The notes: generated by a model not told the origin, from the letters alone. Positions 37,176 to 50,127 are shown, counted from the first letter of the stretch. The stretch is 64,000 nt of DNA from Paragonimus skrjabini miyazakii (GCA_014338405.1 JTDE01000139.1:296460-360459), one strand, 5' to 3'. Program-made: numbers and translations.

Positions 37176-40100
37176 TATTTATGTCTCCATCTTCACTATC
37201 CTCCGCATGTGGTAAGGGGTTGGCTATCACGCGTATCCAAGAAAACACTCATGTCGTCCACTGGTTGACTGTGACCATCAGAATATTGCCCAGTAAAGTT
37301 AAAAGGTTTATATCATATCTTAGATACTTGATATACATCTTCGAATGCGTTTGCGGTACGTAGTTGTTAATCGGAATTAAACAACAATGCGTAAGTTATT
37401 ACGCAGCCGGGCTAAGCTAGACTCACACCATCAAGTGAGTTAGACATTTGAGTAATTGATTCGGGTAGGGTTCCCTGCCATAATCTTGTTTTCTTTTCTT
37501 GCACAAGTCAAACTGGTATGTCAGTGACTAGGGTATACCAAATCAACTTAGAGCATGCTCACGGAATGTACTTTCTCTGTTGAACTGTTGGTTTACCTGC
37601 TAATTGGAACGCTATACCGAACTCCTCGAGATAGAGTGCAACCTGTACCTCATTGATATCCTAGTCATGGGTGAGACCAAACAAGAGGACAAGGTGAACT
37701 GCAATAAACAAGCGCTGGATCTCTGCAGAAAGTGCTGGGAAGAAGCTAGTGTTCCCGTTGATTCTCTGACAGTGGACCAGCCATCTGAGATGTGACCGTT
37801 GTAAGTTATTGTAGTTATTATGGTCCAGTCTTAATTCAAACTGATGATGCTAAGTGCTGGTTCCATGAAAAGCTCTCCAGCAAAATTTACTCAGCTCAAC
37901 TGAGAGACCAGTTGCTTCGTCTTAGTGATATCAACAAGCGGACCGAGTGCCATTCATCCGCTTGATTACACTTCCTCAGGCTTCACACCACTGGTGCGAT
38001 CAGTGAGTAAGATGACGGTCTTTTCAGTTTGTGTACTAATCATGAGGTAGCTATCACAAACAACAACAACCACCAGAAAACCACCAACACGTGCTTGATT
38101 ATCTGAACGTGAGGCAGCTGAACATATACAAAGCACTAATCACCCGAGTGTTGCGTGGTGTTGAATGCACCAATCACCACCATAGACTGATGAAAACTGA
38201 AATCGTGTACAAATTCGTTTATTCTATTTTTGATCAGTGCCATGTGCTATATGTGAAGTGCGAAGGCGAGGTGATGTGTAAAGGCGAAAAATCGTCTTCA
38301 AGACCAACCCACAACCACTACCGCAGATTGTGTGCGTGACAACATCATAAGGAAAATATCGCTGAAGCAACCATCGAGGCACTCATACTTTAATATCTGA
38401 AACTCTAGGACTGGTTTCGCAAAAGCAATATCATCATATCAATGTCGATAATACAAGCGAACAACGCGTTTGTTTTTCCTTTTTGTGGAGCCGAGTATTT
38501 AAGAAAACAGGATGACGGATACGGAAATATCTGATATGCGGTCAGATGAAACGTACAAGCGATATTCCCACTGTCAAGGGCTGCAATACCATGGTATCAT
38601 CTAAGTACTTCCTTCGCATTAAGATACATATCCCACATCATGGATAGACACCACCTTGAACTGGAATACTATCCCAGCTAGTGCCCTAAAGGTTCATGAG
38701 CTACAACTGTGTGGTTTCAACTGAAACCATGGGAACCATAAATCTTGATAACATAACCATAAGACACTGCGACGGTTGCAAATGAAAGTGCGCCGGATGT
38801 CTCTAATTGGAAAATCATGAACATAACCACTGTACACTGTCAAAGAAGAAACGGTGAATACTTCAGAAGGAAGTACATTGAACCAATTATATTTTTTTCA
38901 TTCGTACTAATCAAGTGGCAAGTGGTTCTTGTTTCCAAAAATCTGGACTATGATTGCTTACATTTCTCATTTTCAGTCTGGTTGATGCCTTGTGTGTCGA
39001 AGTTTTCGTGTGGCTTTCAGTCTAAATCTAGCTTTTTGTTCTATCCTTAATTCCATCTGGAGCGCACTGATGCATACGTCTATACTGAAACATATCTCAC
39101 CTTATTTTACTAACATACTTCCATGCTTTGACCTTCGCACTAGCATATCTCTACCTCTTGTTTCTGGGGAATGTGAAGTCCACATTCACATTAGCCCACC
39201 AAATAGCTAGCCGGCATTGACTAGCTATACCAGAAAGACCCACATTCATACATCTGTCGGTCTTATCCCATCGGGTTTAGACTGGATACGTAGCGTGTAA
39301 GTGGAACCGTAAGTGATTCAACGCAAGTCACTGGTTGTGAGTGTTATGAGCAGGCCTCTTTTGGCCTTGGCCAGTGTGACAGGCTAATCCGAAGTGGGTA
39401 CTCCTAACGGAACTGGTCAGATAAATTTTTTGCTTGTATTGACCAGCGACCACCGTTCTCCACTGAATCACCCATTTTCACCTTCAGAAGTGTTGAGGCT
39501 GTTGGCCTGCTAACTCCTGTTTTATCCAACATTGCTGGTTTAGTTGTTTTTTTCAGTCAGAGTTTGAATGTTTTCATAATCGTATTCAGAGCGCATTAAC
39601 CTATAACTACTTACAATGAATGACAGTGAACCCATCCTATATAGTTAATACCTTCCATTCCTGCTTAGCTGTTACTATTATAATCGTTTTAGTTTACTTA
39701 TCAGATTCAAAGATTCATAATTCTTACCAGGCTTCCATTTAGCTAACCAGCAGTAACTGAGTGGTCCGCACAAGTCTCTTCACACCCTTCTCGATTCTGT
39801 TTATTCGACTTTACACTGGGTAAAGTATATGCGAGTAAAACTTCAAGTGGTGTAGCTTGAACCACTTGTGTTACCGTTTACTAGCAGACGTCTCCCGAAT
39901 CCCCTCACTTTAGGAAACTACTGAAACATATGTGAACAACCTTATCGATATGAGTTTGGAACCAAAACGTAAAACAGATGATACAGAGTTAACCGAATAC
40001 ACTGTTTGACGTGTGATTGGGTTCCTAGTGGTTTACGGATAAGTGGTCATGGAAAGTGTGTGGTTTATGTTCCTGGTCCAGAAGAGCGAACGCTTCAGCT

Positions 40101-40390
40101 GTCCAATGCACACATGCGTGATAATTCCGAAGAGAGTGTTGACAACTTACTGAGCATTTTGCTCATCGTAACCATCGTGATGTTTATTCGTATTGATCAA
40201 CTCTTACCTGTGGCCACTGGGAATAGGTTGTCTTGCAAAATTGTGTGATTATTTTAGAACGTACACACGGAATTTGTCGGATAATAGACAAGTACTTTTC
40301 AACGTCTCAAGCTTTGTAGCAACAAGGTAACTGTTGTAAATAGTCCGGTTTAGGATTTGTCGTCGTTAAGTTATCCTAGAAGGTTTCTTT
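37176..40390. other. No recognisable feature
   Basis: Short frames only (for example 37604-37795, 38091-38339, 40006-40248), none assignable; no clear repeat. Confidence 0.4.
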
Positions 40391-40512
40391 CCAAACAGCC
40401 CTCCATCGGAAGCAGAAGTGGCTCTGAAGCTCAAGTTATTGATGCGTAATAAGTCTCCTGGTCCAGACCTTCTTTTTTCAAGTGATTGCGTGGAAACTCT
40501 GCTAAACCGAAT
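40391..40512 (+). pseudogene. RTE LINE linker fragment
   Basis: CCTCCATCGGAAGCAGAAGT, GCGTAATAAGTCTC and GGTCCAGACCTTCT are shared with 30.0-30.1 kb of the main RTE copy. This piece retains a stretch that the main copy lacks, so it reads SEAEVALKLKLLMRNKSPGP, the normal linker motif, in one frame. No RT follows. Confidence 0.7.
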
Positions 40513-43500
40513 TTTGTGTGATTGCAAATGAAGACCATAACGAACGATGTCTTCTGTGTCATCACTAACATCTAGGTAGATATGACGTTAATAAACTTCA
40601 ATAGATGACATCCGCTCTTCGGACTGAGAATAACAAAACAAACGAACGAAGAAGACTATGGTATGTTAAGCGCGCCTAGTCACATAAAGTCGCAATGAGA
40701 TTTGCTATCTGGATCGACGAAAATAAGAGGAGTTTAACCATTAGCCACTCACGCTAAGTTAAACAATTTTAACCCGTTCTGCAATTGCACACGCGGAATA
40801 ACAGCGCGCGAACAGAAAATGCCCTTGAATGCTGCTGGTAACTGCAGAATCAATGTTTCTACCAATGGTGTTATGGCAGGGCAAGGCCTGCTGACCTAGT
40901 TCATTAACGTAGCTCATATGTTAAAACAGCATATTAAGCCTGACTGCAGGCGATGCTAGACAGCCTTCCGGATCACGAAGCATGAACCCAGTAATAGTCT
41001 TCGGCAATGGGCTTTGTCACACAAACCTTGAAAGCGCGTTCCATGGAAAGGTCCAACGCTTTTGGGCTAAATCCAATCGCGTGTGTGTGTTCGAGCGTCC
41101 AAGAAAGAGACCGATCAGACAAGTGCAAGACCATATACTCGTTGATGATCCTTCCGAAATGTTTTTGCGACATGTGTAATGGTTGTTACATCTTCAGGAG
41201 TCACTTGTGATGGCCCGAGGTGTAATGAAATGTTCTGTTGCCGCAACATGATAAACATGCCTACTCAGTACATTTAAATGTGCCCCATATTGAAGGTGTC
41301 ATCACACTGCTTTCTATCTGGATAACAGATATCCGGTGGTGCAGTATTTGTGACACCTCCGGTGTTATGAGCCCATTTGAGGAGGTTCGGTATCAGTTTA
41401 AATAACTGGAATCAGTTTGTGGTATACTCTTAGGTTTATTAAAACTTGTATAGGACAGATCGATATCGAGAATAATGCGAGAGAAGGCACACCTAGTAAC
41501 AGCTGGCGGTCAGTCCATTTCTGCAAGTAAAACAGTCCAAGAAGTATAATGTACACCGAAACGTCGCAAACAGCTTCCGAGGTTGAGGGCTTGACAAACG
41601 TAGGATGTGTAAACCAGACGAACTGTTAGAACAAATGGTTAATAACGTATTATGATATGTTCGGTTGTTCGCCGAAATTGACCTTTTCATTGCAAACGGT
41701 TCTTCACTAATCGGGGTGACAGCGTCATAGTGTCCCGTCTTTGATTATCGTTATTTGTCTAAGAATAAGCTGAATTTAAATACTCTCCTCCTCTCTAACT
41801 AGGTTAGATCAATAAATTTCGTTGTTTCAACAGTAGGCTTGTGATATGTTCTTATGAAAATAGCGTACAGAGCTCAAATAAGAAGACTTGTAGAAAGTGA
41901 CTAATCATTTACTTCCAAAGTTCTGTATACGAACCAGTCCTCAGTTCTGCAGTAGTGAATTGATTGGTAATTGCAGTAGAAAGTGGCGTCAATATCCCTT
42001 GACTGGAAGCGTTGGTTGACATCCGGATCCTAGCGAGGACATGTAGTTTGATTGCACTGAATGTTCGTTTTTCCGACTTTTGTATTCTTTCAACTCTTAA
42101 TGTACAATTCAATAAGCTTTGATAGGTTGTTCCTTGTCAGTCAACTTTATACCACTATGATGCACGGCATGGTTGGTACACCTCGCAGTTCTGCTAGGTT
42201 GCAAAACAGGCGTGTTAAAGTTTAGTTCTTCTGCTGGACTGTCTCACTTTCAGTCATACTGATCGTGTGAACACTGTATTCACTAGTATTTTTAAATATG
42301 TGACGTTTATGAATAATCTTTCACTTACTCAGATTTTGAAAGACATTTCTCCCAACTGATCATGCCGCAGATAAATAAGCAACTCCAATGACCACTTGCT
42401 AGGAATGCACGAATGCCGCAACCGTTCATTTTTATTTCTCTGTTTGATAGCGTTTGCGCATTAAGTGCACATAATAACCCCCCATGTTTTACAAGTTGCG
42501 TGCAACTTGATAAGTATAAAAAGTTAACTTGCCACATAAAACTTAAATTCAGTATTGAGGCAGACACTGTCTAGTTGCAAAACCCACCGACAAATTGGCA
42601 ACAGAAGCTTGATTCACTAGAAACCGTACTCCAAGCTTGCGCCCAGCAGTGTCCGAACTAATGGCATTCACCCCGGTAATTGTGATCTGTCAAAGCAACA
42701 GGCAAAGGTCTTTGCCAAATCGATTTGAATACAATACCAACATGCAGGTTTTCTCTTCTCCTCACGCAAAGCCGAATTGCCTTCTGTGACTCTCTGCTGT
42801 ACGTATGTACATTACATTTGTATTGGACGAGCGGTTTCAGTCATTTTCTGACCTCATCTTGAATCAGAGGTATGAAGTCAGACAGCTGGATCACGTGCAT
42901 TGAAAATGTTTATTCACGAGGGCAGCTGCCGCGTTCACATAAACCTACCAGCCGATCACTTTCAGATAAAGGAAGAATCGTACGGAATGCACCTGCAGGA
43001 AACAACCAAAAATATTGACGATATCGACCGGTGCAGTCCATAAGCTTTGTTGCACTCGTCCACGTGAAAACGTAATTACCGTTGTGTACACAGTGTATGG
43101 GAGGCAGTTAAAAATACAAGAGCCTAATTTCATTCAAGGTAGCTTACTTGGATCAATCTCGGCTGAGGAAACATCCATTAGTCTATGTTTGAAGTGACTG
43201 TTAATTTCTCGTAAGCATTTGATAGTCTATGCAACTGAAGAAATTCAAACCGACCACTGTCCCGATATGCGGTGTACTTGAAGGCTTAACCATTACAGCT
43301 TTCACCTTCTCCAGTCACTGCCGGTGGGGGTGACTGTTTCTTGATATGTAAGCGAAAAGCATGAATAAGAGTGGTCGGTTACGTATGCTCATGATTAACT
43401 ATACAAACTAGCTATCAGTTTAAAAGCAAATCATAGACTGTAGACAAACTACAGGTAAAGAGAATACAAGCAGAAATATTCAGTTCACATGTACATACAC

Positions 43501-43889
43501 ACACTGTTTACACGATCGTGTAGGCTCACACTGCAATGTAACGATACAGGCAACGTCGCGATTGTCACCGTTATTAGAACATATCACTGGGTAATTTGTT
43601 ATCACGACCAGAATAAGATCTTCTGTCTAGCTTCTTTTTCAATGCGAAGGTTGAAATCAGAAGCTTATTTTCGTAACTGACTGATGGAAGAGTCTACCTG
43701 AACACGGAATCTGACATCGTGAATACATTGTTGTTTTGACCGTATGTTACATAACTTCCATTTACTAGTATGTTCCGGATTTTCGAAAATGCAACTTGTT
43801 AGACGCTCCTATTTTGTCATTCCATCCAGATAGGCATTTTTCCAAACTTTCGACCTGTAGCGATTTTTCTTAATGTGAATGCTTTTCAG
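40513..43889. other. No recognisable feature
   Basis: About 3.4 kb. Overlapping frames on both strands at 40973-41210 lack family resemblance. Nothing else was seen. Confidence 0.4.
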
Positions 43890-43932
43890 AGTCCTTCCAT
43901 CCACCTGACAACCACTAATCTTACAGTCATCT

Positions 43933-44955
43933 TCAGTTTGTGTACTGATTGTCTACTCCTCTGTTTGTGTTGACATCTGAATGTATCTCCCTCATTGACT
44001 CGGCACTTTGTGCACCATGTATCACGAATAGGTTCCCCGAGTCTCCTCCAAGCGACACATGTACACACTTACTGTCGTTTAGAGGGAGACTCCAGTTATC
44101 TGACCAGCACTTGATAAGGTCGAGGTCAGTCTGCAATGCACTGGGATCAAAAGCATTCCAGACTTTCAAATCATTAGCATAAAGGAGAGTATTGCTAGAA
44201 ATAAGGTCGGGAAGGTCATNNNNNNNNNNNNNNNNNNNNNNNNNNNNNNNNNNNNNNNNNNNNNNNNNNNNNNNNNNNNNNNNNNNNNNNNNNNNNNNNN
44301 NNNNNNNNNNNNNNNNNNNCAACGGACAGAGCACGGATCCTTGAGGAACTTCAGCGGAGATCGGAGAAGGAGAAGAAAGGTCCGATCCGGTTTTTACCCT
44401 AAAAGTCCTGTTATCAAGGAAGGATGTAATCCAACTGAGAACCTCTCTTTGGATCCCATAGGTTTCTAGCTTATGTAAAAGAGGACCGTGTGGGACACAA
44501 TCAAATGCCTTAGTAAAGTCGAAAAAGATAGCATCCGAGATATGGCCATTGTCTTTGGCGTAGGTCAGGCTATCCGTGAAGACAAGCATGTTGGTTATGC
44601 ATGACCTGTCAGGAAGAAAGCCATGCTGAGTCGAAGAGAAAAGATTTTTCGAAAAGAAATGCTCAAGGATGACGCGTTTTAACAGGCGCTTCAGTACTTT
44701 GCATGGGATGCTGGTGAGACTTGTCGGCCAATAACTAGGAGGGAAGTGACGATCACCCGTCTTGAATATAGGTATGACAATGGCCTCTTTCCATACCTCC
44801 GGAAGAGTGCTGGTCCGAAGTGTCTGTCCAGACAGATTATGGGGGAGCACAGCCAATCCAAGGGCCGCTTCGTCCAGGATCCGAGGATGGATCCCGTCTG
44901 TTCCCATTGCACTATAATGGTTGATCTTAAACAAGAGATCCCGAATTTCAAGCAC
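43933..44955 (-). pseudogene. LINE reverse transcriptase (CR1/Jockey-like), interrupted by N gap
   Basis: A 340-codon frame that includes 33 unknown codons from the N gap. Motifs in order: GTDGIHPRIL, PEVWKEAIVIPIFKTGD, SYWPTSLTSIPCKVLKR, a QHGFLPDRSC block, LTYAKDNGHISDAIFFDFTK with the first catalytic Asp, then AFDCVPHGPLLHKL and VPQGSVLCPL (usually VLGPL). After the gap comes LLYANDLKVW, where the palm YADD reads YAND, then SDNWSLPLNDSKC. The frame stops after EIHSDVNTNRGV, where the thumb would begin. The N substitution in the palm and the missing thumb argue against activity. The plus-strand frames here are shadows. Confidence 0.85.
44220..44319. other. Assembly gap (100 N)
   Basis: Exactly 100 undetermined bases inside the LINE RT, between VLCPL and the YAND palm. 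A round 100 usually denotes a scaffold gap of unknown true size, although the frame on both sides happens to stay in register. Confidence 0.98.
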
Positions 44956-45380
44956 AGATAATTTGGTTGTTAGGAGTGGGCATTGGAAATTTCTCCCCGG
45001 GAGAATCTATTGTCAGTTTGACGGACCACTTTGTAAACTGCTGAACAGTAATCTCTGAAAATCCCAGTACCCACCTGAGGGTTGGAGGAGGTTGCCCTGT
45101 CGGGAAGCCGCAGAAGATGCGCTAAGGGCTTAGTGTTTCTCGGGTCACTCATGTACTTGACCAGTAAAATTTTATTCTCTCGAGCTACCAGTAGGATTTT
45201 TGTCTGTGCCTGTTTGGTTTGTTGACGGATTTCCCGCGTGCATCTGTTTCGTACAAAGCAAAAGGCTTCTAGATCCTCTGGCTTGCCTGTTAGTTACTGC
45301 TTAGAGAATAGACGAGAACGTAAATCGAGAAGACGGCGTATGTTCCGCGGAAGCGATGAGCGAGACGAGGACTTCTATAG

Positions 45381-46230
45381 TTAGCGAGAAACAAATGCTT
45401 CATCACCCCCATGAATGGCAACTTTAATAGAAAGGTAGTTCGTGTCCACTGAATCAGACACAAGATTGAATGTGCTTAAGATTGTCTTTAGTGCGTCAAA
45501 GTGAGCTTTCTGCAAATTTCTGACTGAACTCTTTGTTACGGCATCTTGGAACCAGTAACAGATAAAATCAAAGGTTAGTAACATGTGGTCACTATGCTCC
45601 AACGGTGGTTAGATGACCACTCTATCTACCGGATGAGATTCATTTGTGATAACCAGATCAAGCAATGAGGATGTCTGTCCTGGACAGTGCCTTCTAGGTA
45701 GTTCGACATGCGGTTTCATGGGTTCCTTACAGCTCAGCATTGACAGGGATTTCGAAAGTCTGCAATCACAGTCCACGGCAGAAGCAGCTATATAGTTGAG
45801 TTTGGGCCCATCGAAGTAACCCAAAATGAGAAGATGGGAGAAACGCTGTGTAGACGAGAGATAGTCTAGGGCGGCAAGAATGGTCTCGTCGTCGGATGCG
45901 CTGCACGACGGCGATCAGTAAATAACACCGACAAGGAGCGTATCACGACGACGAAGCTGGAGTTTGAACCACAGTCCGTCACACTTGTATGCGGGGGTAA
46001 CTTCCCCTATGACTGGTGGTACTGGCAGCTTCTGGCTAGGAAAAACAGCACAGCCCCCCATGCGTCCACGGGAGGAGTCCGTTCCGTATAGTGAGTATCC
46101 AGGATCATGCAGTTAGGTATAACTAACATCCGCGGAAATCCAGGTTTCTGTTAAAACAAGAATATGGGGACAAGTGTTGTGGATCAAACTGTTTGACTTC
46201 AAGTAGTTTGTTTAAAAGACCCAGACAGTT
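45381..46230 (-). pseudogene. LINE APE endonuclease, frameshifted
   Basis: After a frameshift near 46.15 kb the frame reads CPHILVLTETWISADVS, the early active-site strand with its Glu. It goes on through GRMGGCAVF, CDGLWFKL and TLLVGVIY to ILGYFDGP (45.8 kb), where the normal GDFN-P has lost its Asp. Then come LLDLVITNESHPVDRV (45.65 kb) and, in a later frame, EHSDHMLLTFDF, with the terminal SDH intact. At least three frame breaks or stops. The enzyme would nick target DNA in an active element. Confidence 0.75.
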
Positions 46231-46690
46231 AGTGTACACGCACTTTTGGGCTACCTCCTCATTTGGCTGGATGCAAAAAGAGGCAAAAAAGCGCGAGGAA
46301 GAGCTTGAGAAAGCAGTCTTAGTAGTGAGGTGGTGTGTGTAAAAGGCGTCAGAGTTTCCAGAGCCCTCTTGGAGGGTTGTGGCCGTTTCATCACTGCCTG
46401 AGTATATGTCAGCGTTCCTGTGAGACGGTTCGTCCGCTTCTGGTTGCTCAAGGTTAATGGCTTGTGAACCGCCTTCACTTTTTGAAGTACTGGAGGGTGG
46501 TTTGCAGTTTCGCACCCCCCAAAATTTGTGTAGTGTTTTAGGTTAGAAGAGAACTTGGGAAGAAATGACCGTAACCCGGCAGAGAGAAATGCGGCTGGAA
46601 TGATCCAGGTATGAGCCTATCTGGAAGCTAGAAATGACCCAAGCAGACTCATTGGGTTGTGAAGTTTAGGAATAAAGTAAGTTTAGGTAG

Positions 46691-46960
46691 AACATTTTGG
46701 AGGTCTGGTGGTTTGGGGTTCCGAGCAAGACTGCTGGTTTGTGGCCTCTTTGGGAGCTACTGGTTCAGACCCGTGCAATTCCAAAGATGATTAGCCATCA
46801 AAGGGTATGGGGGCAGCCGTCTTGGGTGTGGATGTGGGCACATGGGTTGATCCATTCGAAGGCACTGGTTCCCCCTTCAGAATAGGAATAAGGACCTTCA
46901 CGTTAGCCTCAATTTTGGGGTCAACTTTAATGCGTGACCTTGTTCTATCAAGGTGGGAGC
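46691..46960 (-). pseudogene. LINE ORF1-like segment
   Basis: Minus reading from about 46960 runs HLDRTRSRIKVDPK, VKVLIPILKGEPVPSNG, THVPTSTPKTAAP, one internal TAA, then GSEPVAPKEATNQQ to a stop near 46690. Pro/Thr-rich, with no identifiable zinc knuckle. Assigned to the LINE by position and orientation only; it could instead be read-through from the Gypsy 3' region. Confidence 0.4.
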
Positions 46961-47007
46961 GCTTCTACCACCTCTACAGTGAGTGATCCAGTGAGACTCC
47001 CTTTAAA

Positions 47008-48110
47008 TTAGCATGACTTTTCTTTAATTAAACTGTCTTGTCCAGCACTTCCCTCGTGCGTTTGATATTTTGTCCGTCTCGATCTTCGTGGATTACCTTG
47101 AGTTTTTGTTGTATGACCGCTTACTACCGGCTCAGCGATTGTGGGTTCTTCCCCAGGTTTCGCGTTCTTTAACGTAGTACACCCGCCTTGCATTGATTAT
47201 TGAATCGTTATCCAATATGTTGGTTCTTGGAGCTCTTACTTCTGTCACTGCCACCGGTGCAGAAAGCGAACTTTCGCCGTTTTTATTGTGTTTTTTCAGT
47301 CTCACGTAAGTGCCAACTTTGCATCAATTTTCCGAATTTTTGTAGCTCTCTTGGTACCTTCTCCTCCTCTCCAATTCTTCTTGATTCATTACCTGTCTCT
47401 GTATGTGCGCCGCATTAAGTTTCATTCGTATCTCTCTACCAAACATTAATTTCGTTGGTGTCACACCTGTAGCAGTATGTGGTGTGGTTCTCTAAGCTGC
47501 CAGTGATGTCAACAACGCTGAGTCCCAAGATTCACCTTCTAGTCGACCTGACTGTATCGTTTTCTTCAACGTCCGATTCAAGCGTTCTACCATTCCATTA
47601 GCCGAAGGGTTGTATGGAGTGGTTCGCACATGATGGATATCACGATGACTCAAAAACTGACTGAATTCGTAGCTGCGAAACTGCGGCCCATTATCCGTTA
47701 CAATCTCCTCCGGTAAGCCGAATCGAGCGAACAAGTGTCGTAACCAGTTAATAATGACAATTGTTGTAGTCTCTCCACATAAATGAGCCTCCGGTCATTT
47801 TGTATAAAAGCAATTAGCCACAAAAACATTTTGTTTTGTTTTGTGGAACGTTTTCAAACGGGCCCATTATGTCTATTGCCAACTTCACCCAAGGTTGCAT
47901 TGGGTATTCGATGGGCTGTATAGGGGCATCGATAGGTTTTGAACTCTTATAAGAATGCTGGCAAGTCGCACAATCCCTAACAGTGGTTTCCACGCTCGAA
48001 TTCATACGCGGCCACCAGTAGTATTCACGAATTCGTGCCTTGGTTCTCACAATACCGGGATGTCCTACATGTCAACTTCTAAGTACATCCGCAATGAGAG
48101 ATTCGGGTAT
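47008..48110 (-). pseudogene. Ty3/Gypsy integrase
   Basis: Begins with an HVGHPGIVRTKARI zinc-binding start, WWPRM, then C-A-T-C (DCATCQ), so the HHCC module is present. Catalytic core: LAIDIMGPF (first Asp), a frame change, then IVTDNGPQFRS (second Asp) and NGMVERLN (Glu). There are 35 residues between the second Asp and the Glu, the canonical D,D35E spacing. A TAG at about 47490 interrupts the normal A-Y-RTTPH. A further frame carries RTTPHTATGVTPTKLMFGR and a basic tail (NPRRSRRTKYQ) ending at 47008. Triad intact, frame broken at least three times. Confidence 0.82.
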
Positions 48111-48507
48111 CACGAAGCGGGGCTGCACGTAACAGACACTTGTTACCGACAGTTAATTAGTCTCGCGTAGAATGATGAGGAATCAGTTTTGGCTTTAGAA
48201 GCTTCCGTTCGGGCCAGGAGTTTATTACATGCTGCAGAACTTCTGTAAGTAATGAATCGTTCACAGTATGTTGTTGGATACGTTTTCAAGAGATCGTTCC
48301 CGTACATCTGCCGTTCAAACACGAAATCATCCTGTTGTCATCAATGTCTTCAGTTTCCCCCTGATTGGCAACAGGTAAACGTGATAGCGCATCTGCTACC
48401 TGATTATGGGTACCGGAAACATGCTGCATTTGGAAATGGTAACTGGGTAGTCGAGCGTACCCTCGGCCAATGCGAATGGGCTTTTGACCTTTATTTCCCC
48501 GACAGAG

Positions 48508-49551
48508 TTACGACGTAAGGGAAGTGTGAACAGTTCGTAATATGAAGCGACGACCAAATAAATACAGATGCCATTTTTCGCATGCCCACACACAAGCTAG
48601 AGCTTCTTTCTCTCCTGCAGAGTAATTCATTTCAGTGGGTGATAATACTCGTGAGGCGTACACCACCACCCTTTCAATTCCATTTTTGAGCTGCAAAAGA
48701 ACAACACCTAAACCAACATTAGATGCATCAATGGAGAAAAACGTAGGACTGCTGTTATCGAATATAGCCATGATGGGCGTCGAAGCAACCAAATTGCGAA
48801 TAGTCCAGTAGGCAGCCTCTTGTTCTTTACCCCAAACGGAATCAGTATTTTTCCTGAGTGTCCCACGCAGTGGTTCCGAGATCGTGACAAACTTACGAAA
48901 ATGTTGGGGGTAATAATTACATAGACCTAAAAATCGTCTCACCTCGTCACTTGTTCGTGGTTTAGGACAGTTCAGAATTGCAAATGTATTTTTCGTATAC
49001 GGTTTCACGCCTGCGTTCGTTATGGTATAACTTAAGAACTCGATTTCCTGTACAGTAAATTGGCATTTTGTCAGATTCAACCGAAGATACAATTTATTTA
49101 GAAGATTGAGACCAGTGTGTGAGTTCGCATCCTGTTCACCTGCGGATTTATCGAAAATACAAACATCGTCCATGTATACCACACATCCAGTGAGATTAGA
49201 AAATGAAATTTTCATGAACTTTTGCCATACGGTAGGGGCAATCCTCAATCCCATAGGAAGGACTTTGTACTGATATAGTCCATCCTGCGTTAAAAATGCC
49301 GTAAGGGGTCGTGATTCTGGTAGAAGTGGCATGTGATAGTAGGCTTGGCTGATATCCAGTTTAGAAAAGAACTATGCACCAGACATTTTAACAATAAATT
49401 CATCTGCCGTGAGTAAGGGAAACTTTTCTACAATAATGTGTCTGCTCAAGGCACGCAAATCTATACAAACGCGTACTGTTCCTTCCTTCTTGAGGACCGC
49501 CACGAGTGGGTGAACCCATTCTGAGCACTGAATTTTCTCAATCAAATCATG
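48508..49551 (-). pseudogene. Ty3/Gypsy reverse transcriptase and RNase H
   Basis: RT begins after a TAA (49554-49552) with EKIQCSEWVHPLVAVLKKEG and CIDLRALSRHI. A TAG at 49374-49372 then precedes FFSKLDISQAYYH (first Asp). Next come LPMGLRIAPTVWQKFM, an intact VYMDD palm, FLSYTITNAGVKP and RRFLGLCNYYPQHFRKFV. RNase H follows: FFSIDASNVGLGVVL (Asp), GEKEALACVWACEKWHLYLF (Glu), then RTVHTSL, where the usual TDH has Val for the third catalytic Asp. Two in-frame stops and that substitution make it non-functional. Plus-strand frames here are shadows. Confidence 0.88.
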
Positions 49552-50127
49552 TTAAAGCATTTTATTCAATGCATCCGAAATCAACTCACGCTTGGCTAAC
49601 GGCACAGGACGAGGTTGAGCAATTGCCAATGGCACATCGTTGGGTTTCAAACGTATCTGGTGCATACCAGCTGGAATTCTTCCGACTCCATTAGGCAAGA
49701 GTTTGGGATACATCAATTTCAATTCCGAAACGTTGATGTTTGCTATAATCATCTTGTGAATGGAAGGACCAATTCTTAGGGCGACCATAGCGTTCTTTCC
49801 CAAAAGTGGTTTGGTATTCGTAGAGGAAATGTAAACCGTTACTTTGCTTTTGGACGTGTTATTGAGAAACACGGACCAGGTAACAAATCCTTTAATCGCC
49901 GAAGGGTTGCTGGAACAATTTCCCAACGTATACGAAGAAGGTGATATTGGTAAAGTCATCAGGTACTTTGTATAAAAATCCAGGGGTACAACTGTAATTG
50001 GTGAGGCTGAATCCATTTCCATGCACAACGAAATTGTTCTACCACCAACTTCAAAACATACAGTACATACGTGATCGATTGGAAAAGGGGATTCACAGGC
50101 TTCCGATGAAGGTTGCGCTTTTTCCAA
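49552..50127 (-). pseudogene. Ty3/Gypsy aspartic protease region
   Basis: A 191-codon frame in register with the RT frame. CMEMDSASPITVVP is the protease active-site loop, in which the usual D-T/S-G reads D-S-A. A KPLLGKNAMVAL segment matches the later LG-(R/K)-(D/N) strand. The C-terminal part (KLLPNGVGRIPAGMHQIRL, ending AKRELISDALNKML) is the normal protease-RT connection. It ends at a TAA where RT should continue. Gly to Ala at the active-site loop is unusual for an active retropepsin. Confidence 0.72.

Larger units (their letters stand above)
43890..46985 (-). mobile_element. CR1/Jockey-type LINE, inactive, with assembly gap
   Basis: Minus-strand order: a Pro/Thr-rich ORF1-like segment (about 46960-46691), further decayed sequence with a Ser-rich frame at 46123-46515, an APE endonuclease (46.23-45.38 kb), a linker (45152-44970), and reverse transcriptase (44955-43933). 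The element ends soon after the RT palm and shows no thumb or poly-A tail. Its 5' edge lies within about 25 bases of the 3' end of the Gypsy pol frame, suggesting insertion into that element's 3' terminal region. Stops and frameshifts occur throughout. Clade is inferred from motifs only. Confidence 0.72.

Noticed and set aside
40973..41210. Overlapping frames as a host exon
   Set aside because: Three overlapping frames on two strands, no convincing splice pair and no family motif.
47200..47418. Plus-strand frame as a membrane protein
   Set aside because: Antisense of the Gypsy integrase C-terminal region.
48252..48518. 88-codon plus frame as a gene
   Set aside because: Antisense of the Gypsy RNase H-integrase region.
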